From JBCDHN01 sp964351855 (lineage in GTDB: Bacteria; Verrucomicrobiota; Verrucomicrobiia; Verrucomicrobiales; DEV007), in NCBI GenBank assembly GCA_964351855.1, contig CAYGQD010000007.1:9375-73374 (forward strand): a DNA stretch of 64,000 bases, read 5' to 3'. Shown piece after piece: positions 17,724 through 25,115 of the stretch. The notes below the pieces were generated by a model. The model searched no databases, was not told where the DNA came from, and worked only from the letters and a program-made list of their open reading frames with translations. The number at the start of each line of letters is the position of its first letter. Position 1 is the stretch's first letter. Both the position numbers and the translations under genes were made by a program.

Positions 17724-18958
17724 GGGCGAGCCGGTTTTCGATCACGAATTCCCTCCGGGTTTTTGCCTCTTGGTTGGCCTTGCCCGTTTGCGGCTGGGCT
17801 GCATCGCCAGACTACGAATTCCAGGGATCGATTTCCCGAACCGTGCTGGAGAACTACCTCGCTCGCGCCGTGACCCACGCGGGCCTCTGCGCCAGTTCAC
17901 CGGAACCCACCACCCGTTTTTTCGACGATGATCTCCGCATGCTGACTCGGCTGGGCGCGAAATTCATCGGCCGGGCCGCCTTTGCCTGGGAACTACCCAA
18001 AGACGACGAAGCCCACTTCCATCAGGTCAAAACTGCAGCGGCGGCGGTTCACCAGGCCGATCCTGAAATCGTGCTCCAAGCCTGCGTCTTCGAGATCGTC
18101 ACCACCGAGGTCGAGCGGATTCGCGTCCCGGACTGGGTCTTTCACGAGTTTGATCTGCCGGTCGAAGATCGCCACTTTCGCTATTCCGCAATGCTGTTCG
18201 ATGAAGGCCGCTGGCACAATCGCTGGCGTCCCGGGGCTTCGGTTCCGGACATGACCAAGCTGGAAACGCAGCTCTGGTTCTACTACCGCGCGCGCAGCTA
18301 CCTCGATGGCGGGATCGAGGCAATCCATTTTGGTCAGGTGAAGCTGATGGACGATGCCGATCCCGGTCATCAGCATTGGTTCGCCATCTTGAGCCGAATT
18401 CGGAACCATGCCCGGAACCACGCCCGGCGCGGCTTCGTCATCTGCGATGCCCACACCCACGGCGAGGTGAAGGACGGCCAGCTCCTCTTCGACTTCCATT
18501 CCTACCCGCTCCGCCTGCGCGAAGTTCCGGATGCGCCCGGAAAGACGTTTTTAACCGACAAAGACGCGGGCGACATCTTTGGTCGCAGCAAAGGCGGCGT
18601 AACGCCGAGCGGCTGGCCCTGCGACTCCCTCCCCTTCCTCGTTGAGCTGGACAACTACGGCTACAGTGGGCGCGGCGGCGAATCCGTCGGAGGAATCTGG
18701 GTTTGGGGCTATGATGAGATTTCCTGGTTCGCGCACCAGCCCGAGGTGGATCGAAATGCCTGGCTGCGGGAAGCTGATCAATGGGTTCGCAACCATCCGT
18801 CTCCCGCTCATCTCCAAATGCCGACCCGACGCATCCTGGCCGCACCCATCGGCGGCTTGTGGATGTATGCGGCGAATTCGAGAAGCGAAGCTTGTCCGGA
18901 AGGCTTCGGCGTCGAAGACACGATCGCTGAAATCTGGAGTTCGCCACCCGGGCTGTAG
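17720..18958 (+). CDS. Exported protein of unknown function, possibly TIM-barrel-like
   Basis: A 412-aa protein whose ATG overlaps the stop of the response regulator (ATGA), so the two are translationally coupled. A signal peptide is visible (VFASWLALPVCGWAA, about residues 14-28). The mature part has the look of a glycosidase-type (beta/alpha) barrel: FIGRAAFAWELP, EIVLQACVFEIV, IEAIHFGQVKLMDD, RRGFVICDAHTHGE and FLVELDNYGYSG are regularly spaced strand-like segments ending in acidic or His residues. No family with a known reaction was recognised. Coupling to an atypical regulator suggests regulated expression or a shared process, but this is inference. Likely periplasmic. Confidence 0.75.
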   Translation: MRASRFSITNSLRVFASWLALPVCGWAASPDYEFQGSISRTVLENYLARAVTHAGLCASSPEPTTRFFDDDLRMLTRLGAKFIGRAAFAWELPKDDEAHFHQVKTAAAAVHQADPEIVLQACVFEIVTTEVERIRVPDWVFHEFDLPVEDRHFRYSAMLFDEGRWHNRWRPGASVPDMTKLETQLWFYYRARSYLDGGIEAIHFGQVKLMDDADPGHQHWFAILSRIRNHARNHARRGFVICDAHTHGEVKDGQLLFDFHSYPLRLREVPDAPGKTFLTDKDAGDIFGRSKGGVTPSGWPCDSLPFLVELDNYGYSGRGGESVGGIWVWGYDEISWFAHQPEVDRNAWLREADQWVRNHPSPAHLQMPTRRILAAPIGGLWMYAANSRSEACPEGFGVEDTIAEIWSSPPGL

Positions 18959-19027
18959 CGAAAGATGCAAATCTTCCGAGCACCAGCATTTCGCGGAATG
19001 TTTGAAGTTCCGCTACGATGACGGAAC

Positions 19028-19495
19028 CTACTCTTCGATCGCAGCATACATCTCCCGGCAATGCGCAAATTTCAGCCGGCTTGCCAGAATGGTCTTCGCC
19101 CGTCGAAAATTCCCGTCCTCGAGAATCTCGATTTCAACCGTACGGACACCCCAGGCGTTCATTTCGCCTTTCGTCGTTTTGTAGAGATCGATAGTTCGGG
19201 TTCCGACCAACGCGCTGCCGTAATCATCGATCACATAGATCTTCGACTGGCCCTTGATGCGGAATCGGGTGCCGACCGGGAATTCGGACCAATCGGCCGC
19301 AGCAGAAGTGTAACTGGTCTCCGCGCGGAGGGTTGAACCGCTGGCGGTCATACGGCCATAACGCAGATGATCGGCTTCCGAGTGAGTGTAGGCCGTGGTG
19401 CGGACCGTGAGAAACTCCTGGGCGAGAGAGCAGTGAGGCAGTTGAAAAACCGTGATGAGAACGATCAGAGGAACGAACGATTGAGGGATGGTCAT
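19028..19495 (-). CDS. 3D-domain (double-psi beta-barrel) exported protein
   Basis: A 155-aa protein with a signal peptide (residues 1-26, FVPLIVLITVFQLPHCSLAQ) and a C-terminal 3D domain, named for conserved aspartates and shared with MltA-type lytic transglycosylases and Bacillus YabE/YocH-like proteins. Visible family elements are TAYTHSEADHLRYGRMTASG, FPVGTRFRIKG, YVIDDYGSALVGTRTIDLY and WGVRTVEIEIL. The size is that of single-domain members. Probable role is peptidoglycan binding or cleavage in the periplasm. No partner gene is evident. It converges on the unknown exported gene at 17720-18958, with about 70 bases between stops. Confidence 0.85.
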   Translation of the reverse strand: MTIPQSFVPLIVLITVFQLPHCSLAQEFLTVRTTAYTHSEADHLRYGRMTASGSTLRAETSYTSAAADWSEFPVGTRFRIKGQSKIYVIDDYGSALVGTRTIDLYKTTKGEMNAWGVRTVEIEILEDGNFRRAKTILASRLKFAHCREMYAAIEE

Positions 19496-19663
19496 TTCTG
19501 GGTCTCCCGCGTTGAAGAGGCATCGCGCCGCTCGTGTGGAGATGTTTAGGAGTACCAGAATATCAAATAACTGCGATTATAAGCCACTCGCTGATTTGTA
19601 GCGCCGAACTTTCCTTCCAAGATTGGGCTTGGAATTCCTCCCGTTTCCGTCTAAACCAACCCC

Positions 19664-21475
19664 GTGGAACCTCAAATCGGAGATGTCTACTTTGATACTC
19701 GGGCCAGGCTCGGCAGCGCGATCACTTCGCTGGCGGATCTGGCCGGGCAAATTGACGTGCACCCATCGCGCGTCAGCATTCTGCAAAACCTGCTCGCCAA
19801 CCTCAAGGAACCGTTCCTTTTTGTCGTGGTCGGTGAGGTCAACGCTGGGAAATCTACCCTGCTCAACGCACTCTTTGGGGCGGACTTTTGTCAGGTCGGG
19901 GTAATTCCCACCACCGCCAAGATCAACCTTTTCCGCTACGGCCCGGAGCGGCGCGACATTCCGGTGAGCGACACCCTGATCGAGTTTTACCGGCAAGATG
20001 AGTTTTTGAAGGATTTCAACATCGTCGATACACCGGGCACGAATTCGATCGCTGACGACCACCAGGAGATCACCGAACGGTTCATCCCGATGGCCGACCT
20101 CGTCATCTTTTCCTTCTCGGTCACGAATCCGTGGGCGGCCAGTGCCTGGAACCTGCTCCAGAAGATCCACAAGCGCTGGTTCAAAAACGTGACCTTTGCC
20201 CTGACCCAGTGCGATTTGCGGAACGAGGAAGAGATCGAAGCGATCGAAGACCACCTGCGCGTCACCGCGATGCAGAAGCTGAACGCAAAGTTCCCCGTCT
20301 TCACGGTTTGCGGCAAGAAAGCGTTTCTCTCCAAGACCACCGCGCTGGATAAAGAGCGGCTCTGGAAGGAGAGCGGCTTCGCCCCGTTTGAAAATTACAT
20401 CAGCGAGGTGGTGAACTCTCCCGAAATTCGGCTGAGTAAATTAGGGAACGCCAGCCGCTCGGCCAGGGTCGTGTTGAACGAGGTGCAGGAAGAAGTCGGA
20501 ATCGGAGCCCGCATTCTTCAGGCGGACGAAGAACTGCTCAGCGGTTTGGGGAACGAGGTCAGTAAGCAACGCCACCGGACGCTCGATAAATTCACCCCGC
20601 TGGTGAAGAGCCTCGACAACGACTTCACCGAATTCTGCGCCGCTGGCAGCGCCCGTCTCCAAGATCGGATGGGCCCTGGAAACGGAGTCTTTGGCAAGAA
20701 AGACGTTCGCGAGTTGATCGAAGAACCGATGACCGACGGAATGACGCGCTCGGTCCGCTATCATGCCGATGGAGCCGCCAAGGTGGTAGAAGACGATCTG
20801 CAGCATCTCTGGCGACAGCTCGCCGGGAAGATGCAGGAACACTTCAATTTCAAGCTCCGAGTGGGGAGCGTAACCGGGGAGCCGGATTGGTCTGCCCAGA
20901 AGGAAAACATGCGCGCGCGCTTCACCGGTCTGATTGCGGAAAAAATGCCGGAGATGCAGTTGGAAACACTGCTCAAAGGTCGGCTCGCGCGACGGCGGTT
21001 TTCCGGGATGTTCTTCATCTTCCTCATGTTTGCCTCCGTCATCGCGGGAGGGGTCCTGGTCATGCTCGGGAAGATTCCGGAGGAGCAAATCGGGATGTTT
21101 GGATTTGGCGTCGCCGGCGTCGTCGTTGCCTTGCTCCTCGCTTCCGGATTCGCCGCTCGCCTCACGCGGAAGGAAGCCGTCCGCGCCTTGAACGAGCGCT
21201 TTGAGGAACAGCGGCAAATCATCAACGACGCCTTGGCGGCGACCTTGGAGGAGCAGATCGGCGGGTTTTTCGATGACTTCCTCCAGCTCTTCGAGCCGCT
21301 CCACGACCTCTGCGAGGAGCATCGCCAGCAGTATCAACCGCATCTCACCGCTCTGGATCACCTGATCCAATCCTTCGATGAGATCGATCTCCTCATCGGT
21401 CTCGATCCCTTGCCGAAAGAGCCGTTGAAGAATCCTTCCGCGATTCCGGTGGAACGGCCTGCGGCGGTTTTATAA
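19664..21475 (+). CDS. Bacterial dynamin-like GTPase
   Basis: A 603-aa large GTPase starting at a GTG (19664). G1/P-loop GEVNAGKS is at residues 57-64, G2 threonines PTT at 82-84, G3 DTPG at 122-125 and G4 TQCD (181-184), where TKxD is usual. A helical stalk follows. Two closely spaced hydrophobic segments (about 445-500, FFIFLMFASVIAGGVLVML and FGVAGVVVALLLASGFAA) form a membrane hairpin, then a Glu-rich helical tail. This is the layout of bacterial dynamin-like proteins that bind or remodel membranes. It is a single gene, not the two-gene tandem found in LeoABC or Nostoc-type operons, and downstream genes are metabolic. Roles in membrane repair, division or phage stress are all possible. 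None is shown here. Confidence 0.87.
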   Translation: MEPQIGDVYFDTRARLGSAITSLADLAGQIDVHPSRVSILQNLLANLKEPFLFVVVGEVNAGKSTLLNALFGADFCQVGVIPTTAKINLFRYGPERRDIPVSDTLIEFYRQDEFLKDFNIVDTPGTNSIADDHQEITERFIPMADLVIFSFSVTNPWAASAWNLLQKIHKRWFKNVTFALTQCDLRNEEEIEAIEDHLRVTAMQKLNAKFPVFTVCGKKAFLSKTTALDKERLWKESGFAPFENYISEVVNSPEIRLSKLGNASRSARVVLNEVQEEVGIGARILQADEELLSGLGNEVSKQRHRTLDKFTPLVKSLDNDFTEFCAAGSARLQDRMGPGNGVFGKKDVRELIEEPMTDGMTRSVRYHADGAAKVVEDDLQHLWRQLAGKMQEHFNFKLRVGSVTGEPDWSAQKENMRARFTGLIAEKMPEMQLETLLKGRLARRRFSGMFFIFLMFASVIAGGVLVMLGKIPEEQIGMFGFGVAGVVVALLLASGFAARLTRKEAVRALNERFEEQRQIINDALAATLEEQIGGFFDDFLQLFEPLHDLCEEHRQQYQPHLTALDHLIQSFDEIDLLIGLDPLPKEPLKNPSAIPVERPAAVL

Positions 21476-21570
21476 GGCCCAACGCGCCGGGATGAAAAAA
21501 TCGGTCTTGAGGCGCGCGCGTTCGTCCCTAAGGGTAGAACTTCGCAAAGCCTCAACCCTGAAAAAATCCC

Positions 21571-22425
21571 ATGCCTTTCCAATTCACCGGTTTCGCTGAC
21601 GAAGCCGAAAAATCGCTCGACGGTCAAATCTCCACGCTCCAGGAGGTCGGCTGGTCGGCCATTGAACTGCGCTTGATCGATGGCAGCAACATCTGCGATC
21701 AAAGCGACGATCAGTGGAACGCGACCCGTGACCGCTTGGAAAACGCCAACATCGCCATTGTCGGCTTCGGCGGTCAAATCGCGAACTGGGCTCGCCCAAT
21801 CACCTCGGATTTCCAAGCGGACATCGATGAATTGCGGCGGGTGGCGCCTCGGATGCGCGAAGTCGGGACGAAGTTCCTCCGCATCATGTCGTATCCCAAT
21901 TCCGGCGACCCTGCCCTGAGCCGAGCGGAATGGAAAGCGGAAGCGGTCCGTCGCCTCAAGGAACTGGCCACCATCGCGGAAGGCGAAGGCGTCATCCTGG
22001 GTCACGAAAACTGCAGCGGCTACGGGGAGTCCGCCGATGGTTATCTCGAACTGGCCGAAGCGATCGATAGTCCCGCCTTCAAATTGATCTTCGACACTGG
22101 CAACAACAGCCTGCACGATCACAATACCAACGTCACCTGGGACTACTACCAGGCCTGCCGCGACGAAATCGCCCACGTCCACATCAAGTGCGCCAAGCCG
22201 GGCGAGAATGGCGAATACGTGACCTGTCACGTCGATGAAGATCCAGTTCAACGCAAGATCATCGCCGATCTGGAAGCGACCGGTTACGATGGCTGGCTTT
22301 CGATCGAGCCACACATCAAAGCCGCGGTTCACGCCGGGAAAGATGTCGACGACTCCGGGGAAGGTCGGATGGTGTGGGTGGAGTTTGCGAAACGGCTCGA
22401 ACAACTGGTCGCTGAAGTCTCATGA
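21571..22425 (+). CDS. Sugar phosphate isomerase/epimerase (AP-endonuclease-2-like TIM barrel)
   Basis: A 284-aa TIM-barrel protein of the xylose-isomerase-like/AP endonuclease family 2. Metal-ligand-type segments are visible: SAIELRLIDG, GVILGHENCSGYGES (Glu), FKLIFDTGNN (Asp), HVHIKCA (His) and WLSIEPHI (Glu). No signal peptide, so cytoplasmic. Its stop overlaps the start of the NagB-like gene by four bases, so both act in one operon. Together they suggest a route for a sugar or amino sugar entering central metabolism. The precise substrate is unknown. The same fold includes inositol-catabolism isomerases and hydroxypyruvate isomerase. Confidence 0.88.
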   Translation: MPFQFTGFADEAEKSLDGQISTLQEVGWSAIELRLIDGSNICDQSDDQWNATRDRLENANIAIVGFGGQIANWARPITSDFQADIDELRRVAPRMREVGTKFLRIMSYPNSGDPALSRAEWKAEAVRRLKELATIAEGEGVILGHENCSGYGESADGYLELAEAIDSPAFKLIFDTGNNSLHDHNTNVTWDYYQACRDEIAHVHIKCAKPGENGEYVTCHVDEDPVQRKIIADLEATGYDGWLSIEPHIKAAVHAGKDVDDSGEGRMVWVEFAKRLEQLVAEVS

Positions 22426-23159
22426 AGACGCGCGTTTTCGACAGCAAAGAAGCGATGGGAGCGGCCGCCGCGGAAGTAGGTGCTACTCATCTTCGCACGG
22501 CCCTCGACGAAAAGGGAACCGCCGCCATCATCGTGGCCACCGGAGCCTCTCAGTTCGAAATGTTAGCAAGCTTGCGGGAACAGGACCTTCCCTGGCCTGC
22601 GATCGAGGGCTTTCACCTCGACGAATACATCGGCCTGCCCATTTCTCACGACGCTTCCTTCCGCAAGTATCTGTGGCAACGGTTCGTCAGCCAGCTTCCC
22701 CTCCCCTTGCGGGCCTTCCACTTCCTCGACGGGGAAGGTGATGCCGCCGCAGAATGCAAGCGCGTGGGACAGCACCTTTCCGCCACGAAGATCGACGTCG
22801 CCTTCGTCGGCATTGGCGAAAACGGACACCTCGCCTTCAACGATCCTCCGGCGGACTTCACCACCGAGGAACCCTACCTGGTCGTCGATCTGGACGAAGA
22901 CTGCCGCCAGCAACAATTCGGCGAAGGATGGTTCCCCACCTTGGAAGCCGTTCCGAAGCAGGCCATCTCCATGTCCGTCCGCCAGATTCTCAAAAGCAAG
23001 ACCATCATCTGCACCGTCCCCGACCAACGCAAAGCCGAGGCCGTGAAAAACGCCCTCGAAGGCCCCATCACACCGGACGTCCCGGCCTCGATTCTCCAGG
23101 AACATCCCGACTGCCAGCTGTTTCTTGATACAGAAGCAGCTAGCTTGCTAAGAAGTTAA
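22422..23159 (+). CDS. nagB: Glucosamine-6-phosphate deaminase-like protein
   Basis: A 245-aa member of the NagB/6-phosphogluconolactonase family. The sugar-phosphate-binding region VATGASQFEML, the FHLDEYIGLP block (catalytic Asp position) and the signature FVGIGENGHLAFNDPP with its catalytic His are present. The Asp of the E. coli signature (NDGH) is replaced (ENGH), as in many NagB homologues outside enterobacteria. Expected reaction is glucosamine-6-P to fructose-6-P plus ammonia. It overlaps the upstream isomerase gene by four bases, indicating translational coupling. Chitin or cell-wall amino-sugar recycling fits the glycan-rich neighbourhood. A lactonase role is a lesser alternative. 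Confidence 0.85.
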   Translation: MKTRVFDSKEAMGAAAAEVGATHLRTALDEKGTAAIIVATGASQFEMLASLREQDLPWPAIEGFHLDEYIGLPISHDASFRKYLWQRFVSQLPLPLRAFHFLDGEGDAAAECKRVGQHLSATKIDVAFVGIGENGHLAFNDPPADFTTEEPYLVVDLDEDCRQQQFGEGWFPTLEAVPKQAISMSVRQILKSKTIICTVPDQRKAEAVKNALEGPITPDVPASILQEHPDCQLFLDTEAASLLRS

Positions 23160-23252
23160 TGGTGGATAGCCGCGGGTTAAAGACTCTACACCACCGCGAC
23201 AACCGCCTTTTTGGGTAGAAGGATCTTCGCTTCTATCGGTCTGCCTATCCAA

Positions 23253-23669
23253 TCAAGAGTCCAAAAACTCTGTAGCATCAATCGAAGGTTTTGCCTTCTG
23301 CCGTGCAGCATCAATGATGGATTCGAGCATTCGAGGAACGTCACTTGCCCTGAACCCCATCTTCACGGCCAACGTGGTTACAAAATCCATTTCCGCCTCC
23401 ATAATGACGCCATCTGCCAACATCATGATGATGAGATCGTGAAGTTGTACGATCCGATGATCTGGTTCTTTCGCCAGAACAAATTTCACACTGTGAGGAT
23501 TTTCGACCACACTACGTGCCTGCGATTCCGACAACCCCCAGTTGATCCCGGTCTGAATGAGGAAGTTCCGCTCGTTTTCGTCAAAATCACCATCGACAAG
23601 CGCCAGCAAGATCAGATTTTTGAAATGACTTTTCCTTTCTTTGGTTTCACGTGAATCAAAAAGGCCCAT
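23253..23669 (-). CDS. TerB-like (tellurite resistance/DjlA-type) domain protein
   Basis: A 138-aa cytoplasmic protein with two TerB-like repeats of acidic helical sequence: LILLALVDGDFDENERNFL (about 19-37) and LIIMMLADGVIMEAEMDFV (about 78-96). Each holds the (L/M)xADGxxxxxE pattern of the TerB/DjlA fold, known to carry metal-binding acidic clusters. It lies 67 bases downstream of an M48 peptidase gene that ends in the same kind of domain, in the same orientation, so a joint operon is likely. The DNA is AT-richer than its surroundings, consistent with transfer. In other bacteria TerB-like proteins link to Ter stress and conflict systems, but no TerC/D/Z genes are present here. Function is unresolved. 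Confidence 0.8.
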   Translation of the reverse strand: MGLFDSRETKERKSHFKNLILLALVDGDFDENERNFLIQTGINWGLSESQARSVVENPHSVKFVLAKEPDHRIVQLHDLIIMMLADGVIMEAEMDFVTTLAVKMGFRASDVPRMLESIIDAARQKAKPSIDATEFLDS

Positions 23670-23736
23670 TTTTCTATCGTATATGTTGTTGTATTTTCTG
23701 TGTTGGAGCCCTCGCTAAAAGGCTCTTCGAAATTGT

Positions 23737-25053
23737 TCACGCTTGGCCAATCGCGTTCATCTGATTGGCCAGATAGAGCACTTCCGGCTTGGTAAAGCCA
23801 AAATGCTTGGCGAAGCGATAAATCATCAGCAACTCACTGGAATCAACCGTGCCGTCTGAAGCCGCGATGATGCAAAGATACTTGATAACCTGCAAGGCAT
23901 CCCCCTTCTCGTAGCCTCGCTCACCCGATTCCGCAATTGCACGATCGACCAGCTCTTGCGCTACCGAAGTGTGATCTCTGTGTCGAAGGGTCTCTTCCAG
24001 TCCTTGAAAAAAGGCGGCGGTGTCAATGTCCGAAGAAATCATTTTGGTAAGGGCTTCCACCTCCTCCCGGCAAATATCCCCATCCGCCAACGCAATGGAA
24101 ACCCCGAGGTCGAACAAGATAAAACCCTGATCCAATTCCTGTTCCTCGAATAATTCGGGATAAATCTTCCGAACAACACTATCAACACCATTGTTGAATT
24201 GATTTCGTAATCGCTGGAAATCCGTTATATCAAGATCAGCGCCAAACTCCGCCAAAAAGGGCATGTGGTTCACGACACTCATGATTTTGAGCCTTAAAGG
24301 TGTAAGTGGATGGCTCGAAATAACGCTATCAACGACCGACTCGGAAAGGGTGTCGTATTGTTGAAGAACCTGCTGGATCAGAGCATCTTCGTTCAAAGCC
24401 TCAAACGTCTTTGCGTCTAAACCCGTGGTGAATTTCAACAGCGCGGTGGAGCATGCTTTGGTGTTGCCTCCCGTTGCCACATACCCAAAAATATCACAGC
24501 TCACTTCCGAGCAGATCGCCCATCGCATTACGTTCGCCCGAAGATCCGGATTCTTGCTCAAATCGGTTTCGGTATCCAACAGAGTCTTCCTCGGAATTTT
24601 AACGTGTCCCAACAGCAAGTGACCCAATTCATGACCCAAAATTGACGTTCTTTCGTCATCATTCAGTGTGTTCATGAAGTGGTGACTCACGACCACGACG
24701 AGCTCATCGATCGTCTCTCCTTCACCAAATTGAAACCGGGGCATGCACATGGCTGTCGCGGTGGGAAACTCAAAGAGAAACATGTGAATAGGCACATCCG
24801 TCTTCAGGTTCCGCTGCACTCTATCAATCACTCCGGGGATGGAGCCTATCTTGTCAATTTGAACCGAATGGCTGAGGAACTCAAAGAACTCCTTTTCTTG
24901 GGCCTCAATCCGGTCACTCAAACGATCGTCTTTCTCCTTTAACTCCTCCAAAACTGGTAGGAAATTCGTGAAGAAATGATTCTCCCGAGCATATTGCAGA
25001 TGCGGAAAGCGCATCTGAATCTTTGTTGGAGGATCTAAAGCCAACTCTGCCAT
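23737..25053 (-). CDS. M48-like zinc metallopeptidase with C-terminal TerB-like domain
   Basis: A 438-aa protein from the ATG at 25053 (a TTG one codon earlier is less likely). The zinc motif HELGHLLLGH (HExxH at about 141-145) and the downstream third-ligand region ICSEVSCDIFGYVA fit soluble M48-type peptidases. The C-terminal 140 residues carry TerB-like segments (DLGVSIALADGDICREEVEA and CIIAASDGTVDSSELLMIYR). No membrane helices are seen, unlike HtpX/Ste24, so a cytoplasmic quality-control or activation protease is suggested. The neighbouring downstream gene is a stand-alone TerB-like protein; the shared domain suggests the two interact or use a common partner. The pairing is seen in the sequence. 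A stress or defence role is inference. Confidence 0.83.
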   Translation of the reverse strand: MAELALDPPTKIQMRFPHLQYARENHFFTNFLPVLEELKEKDDRLSDRIEAQEKEFFEFLSHSVQIDKIGSIPGVIDRVQRNLKTDVPIHMFLFEFPTATAMCMPRFQFGEGETIDELVVVVSHHFMNTLNDDERTSILGHELGHLLLGHVKIPRKTLLDTETDLSKNPDLRANVMRWAICSEVSCDIFGYVATGGNTKACSTALLKFTTGLDAKTFEALNEDALIQQVLQQYDTLSESVVDSVISSHPLTPLRLKIMSVVNHMPFLAEFGADLDITDFQRLRNQFNNGVDSVVRKIYPELFEEQELDQGFILFDLGVSIALADGDICREEVEALTKMISSDIDTAAFFQGLEETLRHRDHTSVAQELVDRAIAESGERGYEKGDALQVIKYLCIIAASDGTVDSSELLMIYRFAKHFGFTKPEVLYLANQMNAIGQA

Positions 25054-25115
25054 CAAACAATCTGAGAACGGTAGGGGAGATTGCGCAAGTAAAAAAGAAT
25101 AGGGGCTTTCTGACC

